DNA of 64,000 nt from contig JAIRPI010000011.1 in assembly GCA_031257095.1 (NCBI GenBank), forward strand, positions 62,001-126,000, in the 5' to 3' direction. The translations under genes and the position numbers were made by a program. The DNA is from Mycoplasmataceae bacterium. GTDB lineage: Bacteria; Bacillota_I; Bacilli_A; Mycoplasmatales; Mycoplasmoidaceae. Of this stretch, positions 40,962 to 52,138 are shown in pieces (position 1 is the stretch's first letter; the number at the start of each line of letters is the position of its first letter). The notes beneath the pieces are model-generated. The model was not told where the DNA came from, did no database searches, and worked only from the letters and a program-made list of their open reading frames with translations.

Positions 40962-41540
40962 ATGTCAAGAAAAGGAAATAAATTAATAACAATCCCACAA
41001 AACGCAACTGTCACTATTAATGCTGATCATGTCATCATTAAAAATGGTGCAAATCAATTGCGTGTTAACTACCCAAATAAAATTATTAAAGTTGAAAATA
41101 TTAATAATGCGCTTAAAGTTTCACGATTAGAAGAAACGAAAGCAGGAAGAACATTCCACGGAACCGTTGCTTCTTCAATCATGAATGCGCTGCATGGTGT
41201 AACAACTGGGTTTCATAAATCATTAAAGATTGTTGGTGTTGGTTATAAAGCAGCGATAAGTAATAAACAACTAAAACTAGATATCGGCTTTAGCCACCCA
41301 GTAATTTTTGATATCCCAGCCGCATTGCATGTTATTTGTCCAGTGCCAACGCAAATTGATATTAATGGCTTTGACAAACAACTAGTTGGCGAATTTGCCG
41401 CTAATGTTCGGGCAACAAGAAAACCAGAACCATACAATGGTAAAGGAATTATGTATAGTGATGAAATCATTATTCGTAAAGTAGGTAAAACAGCTGAAGG
41501 TGCTGGTGCAACAGCATCAGCTGCTCCCGCAAAAAAATAG
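40962..41540 (+). CDS. rplF: 50S ribosomal protein L6
   Basis: 192 residues. FHKSLKIVGVGYKA and RKPEPYNGKGIMYSDEIIIRKVGK are diagnostic. Short Ala-rich tail. Confidence 0.97.
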   Translation: MSRKGNKLITIPQNATVTINADHVIIKNGANQLRVNYPNKIIKVENINNALKVSRLEETKAGRTFHGTVASSIMNALHGVTTGFHKSLKIVGVGYKAAISNKQLKLDIGFSHPVIFDIPAALHVICPVPTQIDINGFDKQLVGEFAANVRATRKPEPYNGKGIMYSDEIIIRKVGKTAEGAGATASAAPAKK

Positions 41541-41548
41541 GATAAATT

Positions 41549-41908
41549 ATGGCTAAGAAAACAAGTATCAATCGTAAACAAAGAACACAACTAAGACACA
41601 AACGTATTACTAACCGTTTGAAACAAACCGCGAATAGTAAACTGCGTCTTGTAGTTAGCAAATCAAATAAGCATTTAATTGCCCAAATCATTGACGATAC
41701 AAAAGGACATACAATTATTTGTTGTTCATCTAAACAAATGAAAAAGCATGCGAACATTGCTATTGCTAAGCAAATCGGTGTTGATATTGCTAAAAAAGCA
41801 ATTGAAAAAAATATTAAAGAAGTTGCTTTTGATCGTGGTGGTAATAAATACCACGGACAAATAAAAGCACTGGCTGATGCAGTACGTGAACAGGGGATAA
41901 AATTCTAA
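41549..41908 (+). CDS. rplR: 50S ribosomal protein L18
   Basis: 119 residues. [20 protein letters not shown] and [19 protein letters not shown] are conserved. Binds 5S rRNA with L5. Confidence 0.97.
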   Translation: MAKKTSINRKQRTQLRHKRITNRLKQTANSKLRLVVSKSNKHLIAQIIDDTKGHTIICCSSKQMKKHANIAIAKQIGVDIAKKAIEKNIKEVAFDRGGNKYHGQIKALADAVREQGIKF

Positions 41909-41909
41909 T

Positions 41910-42524
41910 ATGGAAAATCAACAAAATAAAACAACAACAAATAAACCACAACCAACAAAACAGGTTGGTAATAAACCAACAGGGGCAAGAACTTTCGCTT
42001 ACAAGCGTGGTTCTTTTAACAAAACTGCCGTTTTAGGTTTTGAAGAAAAAGTCGTTAAAACAAAACGTATTTCAAAAACCACCAAAGGTGGACGACGTAT
42101 GCGTTTTAGTGTTTTAGTTGTTGTTGGTAATAAAAAAGGACAAGTGGGTATTGGTTTAGGTAAAGCAACCGAAATTCCTAATGCAATCCGTAAGGCAATT
42201 AAAAATGCGCACAAATCAGTTGTTAGTGTTTTAATGAACAAACGCCATACGCTTTATCATGAAATTACTGGTAAGTGTGGTGCTTCAAAAGTTTTATTAA
42301 AACCAGCACCAGATGGTACAGGTATTATTGCTGGTGGGGTAATTCGTGCAGTTGTTGAACTAGCTGGTTATAAAGATATCTACACCAAGAATAAAGGATC
42401 AAACGCTTCCATCAATATGGCGTATGCTACTATTAATGGTTTAACAAAACAACGTTCACCTAGTGAAGTATTACGTTTACGTGGGATTGTTAAGAATAAA
42501 AAAACAGAAAACAATAAGGAATAA
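41910..42524 (+). CDS. rpsE: 30S ribosomal protein S5
   Basis: 204 residues with an N-terminal Asn/Lys/Thr extension of about 40 residues before [38 protein letters not shown] is conserved. The next gene is rplO directly: rpmD (L30) is absent, as in mollicutes generally. Confidence 0.97.
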   Translation: MENQQNKTTTNKPQPTKQVGNKPTGARTFAYKRGSFNKTAVLGFEEKVVKTKRISKTTKGGRRMRFSVLVVVGNKKGQVGIGLGKATEIPNAIRKAIKNAHKSVVSVLMNKRHTLYHEITGKCGASKVLLKPAPDGTGIIAGGVIRAVVELAGYKDIYTKNKGSNASINMAYATINGLTKQRSPSEVLRLRGIVKNKKTENNKE

Positions 42525-42526
42525 AT

Positions 42527-42967
42527 ATGAAATTACATCAATTAAAATATACAAAAGGATCAAGACGACACAAAGTAAAAGTTTATGGACGTGGTTATGG
42601 TAGTGTTGGTAAACGAGGTGGTCGTGGTAACAAAGGACAAGGACAAAGAAAATCTGGTAATGTACGTTTAGGATTTGAAGGTGGTCAAACACCAATTTAT
42701 CGTAAAGTTGGTAAAGTTGGATTTAATAATGCTAACTTTAGACAACAATATAATGTTATTACCTTAAAACAAATTGAAGCTAATGGATTAGAAAACATTT
42801 CGCTTAAAGCATTAACCGAAAAAAGAATCGTAAAAAATAAATTACCAATTAAAATAATTGGTAATACAAAACTAACTAAAAAAGTTAATTTTGAAATTCA
42901 TAAAATATCAGCAGGTGCAAAAAAAGCCATTGAAGCAGCTGGCGGTAAAGTTAGTATAATTAAGTAA
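42527..42967 (+). CDS. rplO: 50S ribosomal protein L15
   Basis: 146 residues. Gly/Arg-rich N-terminus (GRGGNKGQGQRKSG) and the FEGGQTPIYRKVGKVGF segment. Confidence 0.97.
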   Translation: MKLHQLKYTKGSRRHKVKVYGRGYGSVGKRGGRGNKGQGQRKSGNVRLGFEGGQTPIYRKVGKVGFNNANFRQQYNVITLKQIEANGLENISLKALTEKRIVKNKLPIKIIGNTKLTKKVNFEIHKISAGAKKAIEAAGGKVSIIK

Positions 42968-42973
42968 TTAATA

Positions 42974-44404
42974 ATGGTTGTTAATCCTGTTGAAAAGAAA
43001 GTTAAGAAATCAGTTTGGCGAACACTTCGCGAAATTTTTTTCAACAAGAACGTTGTTATTACTATTTCAATTACTTTAATCTTATTACTTTTATTTCATA
43101 TTGGTTCATCAATTACTGTTCCAGTAATTTCTTTACCTAGCAATTTTGCCCAAGATGATTCATTTACTTCAATGCTAAACTTATTAGCCGGTGGTGGATT
43201 ATCGAAGATGTCATTATTTGCTGTTGGTGTTGGTCCATATATTACTGCCCAAATTATTGTGCAGTTGTTATCAACTGATTTAATCCCCCCAATGTCACGC
43301 ATGGCGAAAGCGGGAGAAAGAGGAAGAAGGAAATTAGAGGTTATTACCCGTTTTCTTACCCTACCATTTGCCATTGCGCAAGGTTATGCAATTATTGCAT
43401 TACTATTAAATAGTACAGGTGGGAGCGCTAGTCAAATTTCTATCTTTGGTAAAAGTGCAATTGGTGATTTGAGTGCGGGGGAGATTATTAGTTTGTTAGT
43501 AATCTTTACGGGTGGTACATACATTTGTATCTTTTTTGGTGATATGATTACTAAACGTGGTGTTGGTAATGGTGTAACATTAATCATTCTTGCTGGTATT
43601 GTGGCTTCGTTCGTTCCTAATTTTAGAGAGGCGATAACAATCATCAAAGGTAAATTTACGCCAACTGAACCAGATTATTTAACAAATGTTGTATTATCAT
43701 GTACTTTGTATGTCTTGTTCTTCTTTGTTATTTTGATTGTTGTTGTGTTTATTAATGGATCAACAAGAAAAATTCCTATTCAACAAACAGGACAAGGTTT
43801 AACAACAGAAATTAACAACTTACCTTATTTACCAATAAAATTAAATTCAGCTGGTGTTATTCCCGTTATTTTTGCTTCTTCACTATTAACTATTCCTGGA
43901 ACAATTGCCCAATTTTTACCAGACACAGCTTATGCTTCTAAATCCTTTATTACTTCGTATCTATCATTAAATAGTTGGTGGGGGTTAGCAATTTATTTTG
44001 TTTTAATCATTCTCTTTACTTTCTTTTACTCTTACGTGCAAATTAACCCCCACCAACTAACTGAAAACTTTGAAAAGTCAGGAAAATTTATTCCTGGTGT
44101 AAAAAACGGTGAAGCTACCGAAAAGCATATTACAAAGGTTTTAAATCGTGTGAACTGAATTGGTGGACCATTCTTAGCCATCATTGCTGTATTACCTTAT
44201 ATCCTTTCTAAAGCTATCGGTGTTCCTAGCGGTTTATCATTAGGTGGTACGGGAATGATCATTGTTGTAACTGGAGCAGTTGAATTATGAAATTCAATTA
44301 AATCATCAGCAACAACTAGTGGATATAATTTAACAAGAACAAGAATTGTTGGCACTAATCAACCAACTATTGTTAAAGAAGAAAAACAAGAACAATTATG
44401 ATAA
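42974..44404 (+). CDS. secY: Protein translocase channel SecY
   Basis: 476 residues with ten membrane segments. [24 protein letters not shown] and the [16 protein letters not shown] segment are diagnostic. Forms the Sec channel for the surface proteins seen elsewhere in the window. Ends with a TGA-Trp then TAA, overlapping the adk start by 7 bases. Confidence 0.96.
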
Positions 44405-45042
44405 ACAAGCAAACTATTGTTGTTTTAATTGGTGTTCCAGGTTGCGGCAAAGGAACATTAGCTAGTAATTTAATTAAAGAGTATGGATTTAAGCATATTT
44501 CTACTGGTGATTTATTTCGCGCAACAATTAAAAAAAACACCCCGCTTGGTATTCGTTTACGTAATATTGTTACAAGCGGTGCATTAGTTGACGACCAAAC
44601 AACTAACGAAGTTATGAAAAGTGAAATCGAAAAATTATTAGCCCAAAAGCATTCGATTATTCTTGATGGTTATCCACGAACTAAAGAGCAAGCAAAATTT
44701 CTTGAAGCTATTATTAAGCCATCATTAGTTCTATTAATTAATATTGATCATGAACTTGCTGAAAAAAGAATTCTCGGTCGTCGTTTATGTCCACTATGTG
44801 GGGCAGTTTACAACACATATTTTAATAAATCAAAAGTCGATGGTCTATGCGACAAGGATAACGCTAAGTTAATTGTTCGTAAGGATGATAACTTAGAATC
44901 ATTAAAAGCGCGCATGGATGTTTATGATAATGTTACTAAACAATTAACCGATTATTATCATAACGAACCGTGTTTTCATAAAATTGATGCTAATCAAGGT
45001 ATTGCTTCGATCATGCCGTTAATTCGTAGTTTACTTAAATAA
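44398..45042 (+). CDS. adk: Adenylate kinase
   Basis: 214 residues. P-loop GVPGCGKGTLA, NMP motif DGYPRTKEQA, and a zinc-type lid with Cys-Cys-Cys-Asp (CPLC ... CDKD). Shares one base with map. Confidence 0.96.
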   Translation: MINKQTIVVLIGVPGCGKGTLASNLIKEYGFKHISTGDLFRATIKKNTPLGIRLRNIVTSGALVDDQTTNEVMKSEIEKLLAQKHSIILDGYPRTKEQAKFLEAIIKPSLVLLINIDHELAEKRILGRRLCPLCGAVYNTYFNKSKVDGLCDKDNAKLIVRKDDNLESLKARMDVYDNVTKQLTDYYHNEPCFHKIDANQGIASIMPLIRSLLK

Positions 45043-45788
45043 TGGTTTATATTAAATCACCTGAAGACATCAAATTAATCAAGCAAGCCGCATCGATTTG
45101 AAAACAAACACGACAATTAATTATCGAGCATTGTCGCGTCGGTGTAAGCTTAAAGTCGATCGATGAATTAGTTAATAAATTTGTTCTTGAACAAAATGCG
45201 CGTTGTTCTTTTTATAAATATCGTGATTTTCCTGGACACATTTGCATTAACGTCAACGAACAATTAATACATGGTGTTCCTACTAATTACATCATTCAAA
45301 AAGATGATTTAATTAGTTTTGATGTTGGTATTGAATATCAAAATCATCATTGCGATGCTGCCTTTACTATTAATATGAATCCTAGCAACAAGCAAAATCA
45401 AGAAATTCTTGATGTCACACTTGGAGCATTAACTAATGCCATCAACCAAATTAAACCAGGTAATTATATTGGTGACATTGAAAATGCCATTGAAGTTTAT
45501 GTTCACCAACATAAATATGAAGTGATTAAAGATTTTGGTGGACATGGTTGTGGTAATAAAATTCATGAAGATCCAATGATTATGAATTTTGGACAACCAA
45601 AAACCGGAATCAAATTAATCCCCAATATGACCTTATGTATTGAACCAATGGTATTGACTAATTCTGATCAATATTATATTGATCCAAAAAATCACTGAAC
45701 CGTGATTGCTAAAAATAAAAAACTGACATGTCATTGTGAGCATATGGTTTTAGTTACTAATAATGGTTGTGAAATATTAACAGAATAA
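45042..45788 (+). CDS. map: Methionine aminopeptidase type I
   Basis: 248 residues. Metal ligands in FDVGIEYQNHHCDAAFT (two Asp), GGHGCGNKIHEDP (His), CIEPMV (Glu) and CHCEHMV (Glu). Removes initiator Met. Followed 16 bases later by infA. Confidence 0.95.
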
Positions 45789-45804
45789 TATAGAATATAT
45801 AAAC

Positions 45805-46020
45805 ATGGCAAAAGAAACTGGTATACAAGTAAAAGGTAAAATAATTGAAGTTATCTCAAATATAAAATTTAAAGTCGCATTAGAAAACAATATGATAATT
45901 AATGCTACCACTGGCGGTAAAGTTAAACAACACCACACGAAATTATTCCGTGGTGACAATGTCGTTGTCGAACTAAGCCCATATGATTTATCACAAGGGC
46001 GAATTATTGAATTAAAATAA
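45805..46020 (+). CDS. infA: Translation initiation factor IF-1
   Basis: 71 residues. S1-like OB fold with VKGKIIEVISNIKFKVALEN and the C-terminal SPYDLSQGRIIEL. Normally followed directly by rpmJ; here 4.15 kb of surface-protein DNA intervenes. Confidence 0.96.
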   Translation: MAKETGIQVKGKIIEVISNIKFKVALENNMIINATTGGKVKQHHTKLFRGDNVVVELSPYDLSQGRIIELK

Positions 46021-46050
46021 TTTTGTTGTATCATTATTAATTAAAAATTT

Positions 46051-46056
46051 TATAAT
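46051..46056 (+). promoter_or_regulatory. -10 box of the phase-variable surface gene
   Basis: TATAAT, 12 bases before ATG 46069, within an AT-alternating stretch. Confidence 0.5.
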
Positions 46057-46068
46057 ATATACATATAT

Positions 46069-47525
46069 ATGAATAAAATAAAAACAAAATCCCACTCAGG
46101 GGGGGGTTAAATAAAAACCACAAAAAGAAAGTTTTATTACTATCTTTATTAATTCCTATTGGATTACTTGCCGTTGCTGGTGCTACTGTTGGCGGATTAT
46201 ATGGAGCGGGTGTTATTGCCCCCAAAGCATCACCAACCAATATTGCTAGTATATTTACCGATGGTACTAGTGTATATCAATGATCAAATTCGGCAACAAC
46301 TAAAGACCAAACTAGTACTGAAGACCCATCTAAAGAAGGCTCAGCGGCAAAACCATGAAGCCTGGTTGACTCGCCGTCGACAGACGCCATAATAGATAAT
46401 CTTAATAGTTTTCTCACACGTAGTAATCAACAATCTAAAAATACTGTTTTCAACGATTTAACGTTTACTGCATGAGCACAAGATGGTTCTACTAATTTTT
46501 ATAAATGTACTGCATCAGCAAACACAGCAAGTTATGATGGTTCTTTTCAAATTGGTTTGTATTGAAACCAAACGCATGAACTTAGCGGTGCAGTCACAAG
46601 TCGCATTGTTGATTATTCTAGTATCACCACTACTAAAACTGCCGGTGACGTTTTAGCTTCATTGTCTACACAAAATTCTAGCTTCCATCCAGATGCTGTT
46701 GAGATAGGTTATACTAGCCAAAGCACTTTTTATTCTTATACTCTTTCAACACAAATGACACAAACCAATCTGACTAACTTATGAAAAGATATTGGCAATT
46801 CTAACGGTTATGGTTATGAACTAACTCTACAAGCTAAGACTGGTGGTTGATATAGTGGAAGCACAAATATAAATATTTATGTTAAATTAAAACGTATTAG
46901 TTTTAATCCTAATTTATTTGGTAATGATCGCTCATTAAATGATAATGGTGGTGCTAATCCTTTTATCACTATTCCTAATTTAGAACAAGCAACCCGCGCT
47001 TGAATTACTCGTTATAATTCTACCGCCTTTAATGATGGAACAGCCGCGTGGGCTAATTTTTATACAAGCAACACAAGCAACTGTAATTTAGAAATAGATA
47101 CTGGAAAATTGAAACTTCAATATGGTGATGCTAATCAATTTTATACAAGCGATAGCGGAACGGCAACTTTCTTTACTTTTAATGTTCAACAAAAAGAAAG
47201 TTTAGTTGATGTATTTGAAAATAATGATCATACAACAAGCATTCCTACCGATACCGCTACCAATAATCTTATTTATATTAATAAACCATTGGCTACTCAT
47301 GAATGTTGAGTTGACACCATTATTTTGCTAAAAGAACAATATTCTGATGGAACTTATTCAGACTTTCGTGGTGCCGACTTTACATCAATGTATATTTACA
47401 GTGTATCATTTAGTAATGGTACAACCGGTTTTAATGGGACATTAACAGTTAGTCCCTTAACCGGTTCATTGTTTTATGAAGACACAGTTACACTTTATTG
47501 AAAAACTTATAACTACACTGCATAA
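46069..47525 (+). CDS. Phase-variable surface protein (OFF: 8-G tract)
   Basis: ATG 46069 is followed after 10 codons by eight G (46099-46106), and the frame then ends at TAA 46108 after 13 residues. Read one base earlier, from 46107, the frame is open for 472 codons to TAA 47523-47525, with many TGA-Trp codons. A 9-G tract would join the two into a ~486-residue protein. The product has a hydrophobic N-terminal anchor (LLLSLLIPIGLLAVAGATVG) and a Ser/Thr/Asn-rich ectodomain with repeated Trp-Tyr-Asn motifs, and no lipobox Cys. A close match in layout to the gene at 13758-14941. Adhesion or antigenic role inferred only. Confidence 0.78.
46099..46106 (+). repeat. 8-G tract controlling the surface-gene frame
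   Basis: Eight G beginning 30 bases after the A of ATG 46069. The downstream frame needs 9 (or 6, 12) bases. Confidence 0.85.
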
Positions 47526-47534
47526 ACACAAAAA

Positions 47535-49424
47535 ATGAAAAAGATATCAAAGTGAATTTTTTCATTATTATTAATCCCAACCTCACTTTTTTGCGGTGTA
47601 ATAGGAATTAGGAGTATTTCTAATTCAACAACCACTATCCAACAAACAACAACTAAAAAATCATCTTTTGTAGCTATAGATATAAATACGATTATTGAAC
47701 ATCCTAATATGGGGACACTAAAGCAACTACCCACTCGCAATAATATATTGCAATATATCTATAATGATGTTGCTGCTACTTACAAAGATGTTGTCAATGA
47801 TTTGGATGTAGGTTCAATCGGCCAAACATCAACAATTGTAAGTACCAATTCTGATAGTGCTAGTTACACTGGCAGCGTAACAATAACTTACACAATAAGC
47901 AACACTAAAACTGATTTATCACAGATAATTTCACCCAATTCAACGATTCCAAGTAGAATTAGTTATGATTTTTGATCACAATCAGAAGATGTAGCTAAAT
48001 ATGGTTTAATTGACCAATTAACTCAACAGTACCCTACGTTAAATGGTAATCAAATAAAGGTTACTGCGATTGATTATGGTTCTGACAACGCACTAAGACA
48101 ATTTAAAGGAACGGCAACGATTGTTGCCAAAGACTCTTCTTCACTTTATACTGGATCAACCAACTTTTCTTTTAATATGAAGGTTAATTTAAATGCTATT
48201 TTCTCTGATCTCACTAATTTACAGTATTCTCCATATGACACATTAGATGCAGAAAAAGCCACTCATTTATTAGATGGAGTTATAGGAAAAAATAAAAGCA
48301 GAATAAATGACACATTAACCTTTGAAACTTATGTAACTTCATCCATAACCACTGGCTCAAATACAGTAACATTTCAACCCAACGCTACTGGCACTAATAA
48401 CTATTTGTTAACCAACCAAGTTTCCGGGACTTTTACACCATTTCACCCAACACCATCAGAAGTATTTAAGTATATAGACGATGGGAATGGTGGTTATGTC
48501 ATTGATGGTTTTGTCGATGCTAATGCAAACCTAAGTGCTTATGACACATTGTGAATTCCTGACAATTATCAAAATAAAACGGTAACAAAAATAAACCAGC
48601 AAGCATTTCAACGAGGAAGTGCAGATACAGGAACATCAAAGACTGGAGCAGCATATGATTGTTTAGCTCCTGGAGGCAATTTAAAATATTTACGTTTACC
48701 AAATGGAATTACCACAATTGAAGGTAATGCTTTTATGCACAATAGATCGTTTGCTGGATCTACATTGTTTTTGCCTGACTCATGGAGCGGTTCATATGTT
48801 TCGCAAGGTTTGCGGGGTCCATTTTATGACACTGGTTTTTCACGAATAGTGTTAGGAGCGGCATATAACTTTCAATCCCCTAGCGATAGCAATCATTATC
48901 GTTCATCATGATATGGATCAGCTGTTTCATACGGTACTATTTTAGATGTTTCTCCAAATAATCATTCATACGATGTGGTACGAAAATATGATAGTCAAGG
49001 AGTATTAACTGGTATGCAATGAGTTCCAACCACTAAATATACATCAACAACAATCCTTGGCAATGCTGGTTGAGGGACAGTTGATTTAGCAGATATGTTG
49101 CCTAATACTGTGAACACTTTGCCACAACACTTCTTTTCTTATTATTCAGGCAATAGTAGTACAATTATTAGGATACCGTCTTACATTAGATCATTAGCAA
49201 CCAATAGCTTTTATTCCTGCGCACAAAACGTAGCATTGACAATCAAGATAGAATATGAATATGATGGCGCCGGCATGTCAAATTTGGAAATGATAAATGG
49301 CGATTTCACCCCGCCGCGAGATCAAAATCGAATTTTTTTGGTACCAAATAACCTATTGAGTTGGTACAACACTCAATATTTGCAATATACAAGTGCTAGA
49401 AATTGAACGTTTCAAGGATATTAA
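47535..49424 (+). CDS. BspA-like leucine-rich-repeat surface protein
   Basis: 629 residues with an N-terminal hydrophobic export segment (residues about 6-26). There are Thr/Ser/Asn-rich beta-type modules up to about 320. A region with BspA/TpLRR-type repeats follows: LWIPDNYQNKTVTKINQQAF, LKYLRLPNGITTIEGNAFMH, TLPQHFFSY and IIRIPSYIRSLATNSFYS. Such repeats occur in surface adhesins of host-associated microbes. It begins 9 bases after the phase-variable gene with no clear promoter, so its expression may be coupled to it. Confidence 0.75.
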
Positions 49425-49563
49425 TTCTTTAAAAATAATATTTACTGAGATACTTCAACAAAATTTATTAACTATCTTATTTATCTTTAGTTATTAATGT
49501 AATAATATCATTCATAAATAGTTTGTAATTTTCATTTTTATCTAAACACAAAAATTCAAATAT

Positions 49564-49830
49564 TTATTCGACAAGTTTATTCTTTTTCACTATATTATCC
49601 AATCTCGCATCAATTTTTACTAAATGGGCATCAATTCTATCTAACCGCACATCGTTTTCTGATAAACGAGTCTCAATTCTATCAAGCCTAGCGTTATTAC
49701 GTTTTTCAAATTCTTGGAATCAAATTGGTGGTTTATTCACGATCCTATTAATTATAGCACATTCAAAAGTAGCACCTATTAGTCTTGAATAACTAGATTT
49801 TGTTATTTTATATTCTTTATTATTTTTCAT
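49564..49830 (-). CDS. Small coiled-coil paralog, copy F (88 aa)
   Basis: Conserved head (MKNNKEYKITKSSYSRLIGA; NKPPIWFQEFEKRNNAR), then five regular heptads of the type x-x-R-L-x-x-I (RLDRIET, RLSENDV, RLDRIDA, HLVKIDA, RLDNIVK). This tail matches copy A. It lies inside the island that splits the ribosomal operon, on the opposite strand. Confidence 0.75.
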
Positions 49831-49921
49831 TTTCTTTTCTTACTCCTACACATATATTTACAAGAATTTCACCCATTTTTCTCAAATTATTTTTAAAATT
49901 TCTAAATTTTCCGAGCGTAAA
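49831..49921 (-). repeat. Conserved upstream box of the coiled-coil family (copy F)
   Basis: Same box as upstream of the other copies (TTTACGCTCGG ... GTGAAATTCTTGTAAATATA ... TAGGAGTAAG). Similarity to copy C continues to about 49965. Confidence 0.6.
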
Positions 49922-50130
49922 TAGATAAATAATACTTTTAAATCACCGCATATAAAATTGAGCGGATATAGTAGCTAAAATATGTAAGATGCATAGTCTA
50001 ACCACTTGAACAACCATCAACATAATTAGCATCTACCCGATCAACTAATTAATTACTATGCACAAAACCGTAAGATAACTAATTCATCATCTACTTCCTG
50101 TTGCGCTTATTACCGATTATTAAAATAATC
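49922..50130. other. Gene-poor interval with possible coding debris
   Basis: Between the repeat box and the rpmJ promoter no complete gene is visible. The minus strand has two short coding-like pieces: about 49998-50050 reads LVDRVDANYVDGCSSG, and about 50060-50107 reads AQQEVDDELVILRFCA. They look like degraded surface-gene remnants. No tRNA-like fold noticed. Confidence 0.25.
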
Positions 50131-50158
50131 TTGACTTTTATCATACATTTAATATAAT
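50131..50158 (+). promoter_or_regulatory. Promoter of rpmJ-rpsM-rpsK-rpoA-rplQ
   Basis: TTGACT (50131-50136) and TATAAT (50153-50158) with a 16-base spacer, 12 bases before the rpmJ ATG. It is among the best -35/-10 pairs in the window, as expected if this half of the operon needs its own promoter after the island separated it from infA. Confidence 0.7.
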
Positions 50159-50170
50159 TTACAAACTATA

Positions 50171-50284
50171 ATGAAAGTTCGTGCATCAGTAAAGCCGATA
50201 TGTAAAGATTGTAAAATGATAAAACGTCATGGTGTTTTACGTGTTATTTGTAAAAACCCAAAACACAAACAAAGACAAGGATAA
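50171..50284 (+). CDS. rpmJ: 50S ribosomal protein L36
   Basis: 37 residues, [14 protein letters not shown] start, zinc ligands Cys11, Cys14, Cys27 and His32. Two bases before rpsM. Confidence 0.96.
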   Translation: MKVRASVKPICKDCKMIKRHGVLRVICKNPKHKQRQG

Positions 50285-50286
50285 AT

Positions 50287-50661
50287 ATGGCGCGTTTATT
50301 AGGTGTAGATATTCCCAATAAGAAAAAAATTCCATATGCTTTAACAGCAATCTTTGGCATTGGTATTTCTAGTGGAAGAAAAATTTGTAAGATAGCAAAA
50401 GTTGATGTTGAAAAAAGAACTGAAGATTTATCGGAAAGTGAATTTGCTGCTATTCGTGATGCGGCAAGTAAATTTCAAATTGAAGGAGATTTACGTCGTG
50501 AACAACACAACAATATCAAACGTTTAATGGACATTAGCTGTTATCGTGGTATTCGTCACCGTAAGAAATTACCTGTTCGTGGTCAACGCACAAAAACAAA
50601 CGCCCGAACACGTAAAGGTCCGCGTAAGACAATTGCAAACAAGAAGGTAGAAACTAAGTAA
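50287..50661 (+). CDS. rpsM: 30S ribosomal protein S13
   Basis: 124 residues. [21 protein letters not shown] and [20 protein letters not shown] are diagnostic. Confidence 0.97.
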   Translation: MARLLGVDIPNKKKIPYALTAIFGIGISSGRKICKIAKVDVEKRTEDLSESEFAAIRDAASKFQIEGDLRREQHNNIKRLMDISCYRGIRHRKKLPVRGQRTKTNARTRKGPRKTIANKKVETK

Positions 50662-50662
50662 T

Positions 50663-51085
50663 ATGGCAGAAACTAAAACAAAAGCGAAAACTGAATCCGC
50701 ACCAGCAAAAAAACCTAAAGCGAAGAAAAAGAAAAAATTAACTGATGTTAATGGCATTGCCCACATTCATGCAACGGTTAATAATACCATTATTACTTTT
50801 ACCGATTTAAAAGGTAACACAATTGCTACTTGTTCTTGTGGCAAGGTTGGTTATAAAGGTTCAAAAAAATCTACTCCTTACGCAGCTGGTGTAGCAGCTG
50901 AGAATGCAACAAAACAAGTAATGTTATTAGGACTAAAGAACGTGATTGTGAAAGTAAATGGAACGGGCCAAGGTAAAGATACCGCAATGCGTCAAATTGC
51001 TGCTTCTGGACTTAACATAACACAATTAGAAGACGTAACACCAATCCCTCACAACGGCTGCACACCACCAAAAAAACCAAGATAA
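50663..51085 (+). CDS. rpsK: 30S ribosomal protein S11
   Basis: 140 residues with a Lys/Ala N-terminal extension. GIAHIHATVNNTIITFTDLKG and PIPHNGCTPPKKPR are conserved. Confidence 0.97.
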   Translation: MAETKTKAKTESAPAKKPKAKKKKKLTDVNGIAHIHATVNNTIITFTDLKGNTIATCSCGKVGYKGSKKSTPYAAGVAAENATKQVMLLGLKNVIVKVNGTGQGKDTAMRQIAASGLNITQLEDVTPIPHNGCTPPKKPR

Positions 51086-51104
51086 TATATAATAAAGGAC
51101 TAAC

Positions 51105-52133
51105 ATGGAAAAATTTCAAAAATTAGATATAAAACTCGATACACACAATAAAAACAATCAATTAGATCGTTTTATTATTGCCCCATTAGAAAGAGGCATG
51201 GGAACAACCATTGGTAATTCGTTACGCCGCATTCTTTTATCATATATTCCTGGTGCTAGTATTTTCGCTATTAAAATTGCTGGTGTTGCCCACGAATATC
51301 AAGCAATCGACGGTGTAAAAGAAGACGTAACAGAAATTATTTTAAATTTAAAAAATTTAGTTATTAAAAAAAGTGATGGTTCAATAATTTTTGATGACTC
51401 ATTAGACATTAATGAAAGTAACGCCTCATTAAAAATAATGTCTTGACCAACATTAAAGATTAAGAAAAAAGGCAAAGGCGAAATTCTTGCTAGTGATTTT
51501 GAAATTCCTCCTGGTTTTGATATTGTTAATAAAAATTTACACATCATGAGTGTAACTAACGAATCAACCGAAATTAATTTAGAAGTTTATATCCAAAACG
51601 GCATTGGTTATAAAACATTTAAACAAAATCAAGAAGTTATTCGCGCAACAAATAAAAATTTAATTCCTGTTGATTCTAACTTTACACCAATTGTTAAAGT
51701 TGGTTATGCAATTGATGAATACAAATTGACTAAAGACAAAATTGCTGATCGTTTAACTTTAGAAATTGCAACTAATGGAGCAATTGAACCAGCAGCAGCT
51801 TTAGCATTTGCTGCCAAAATATTAATTGGTCATTTAAATCCATTTGCTAATGTTGTTAGCAAAATTAATGAAGACATTAATGTCTTTGAAGAAAAGAAAC
51901 ACCAAGAACAAGTTCGTAATGAGACAATTCAAATACCAATTGAAGACCTTAATCTTTCTGTTCGTTCATTTAATTGCTTAAAAAGAGCAAACATCAATTA
52001 CCTTAATGATTTAACCGCCATGACACGTACTGATGTTAAAAAAATTAAAAACCTTGGTAATAAATCACTACGTGAAATTTATAACAAGGTTAAAGATTTT
52101 GGATTATCATTTAAAGAAGATTCACCACAATAA
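51105..52133 (+). CDS. rpoA: RNA polymerase alpha subunit
   Basis: 342 residues. N-terminal assembly domain with [21 protein letters not shown] and a C-terminal helix-hairpin domain ([32 protein letters not shown]) that contacts upstream DNA and regulators. One TGA-Trp. Confidence 0.97.
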
Positions 52134-52138
52134 AAATT

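Noticed and set aside
49922-50130. A tRNA or small RNA gene before rpmJ
   Set aside because: No T-loop GTTCGA-type motif or clover-leaf pairing could be found by eye, and short coding-like debris explains the sequence equally well.
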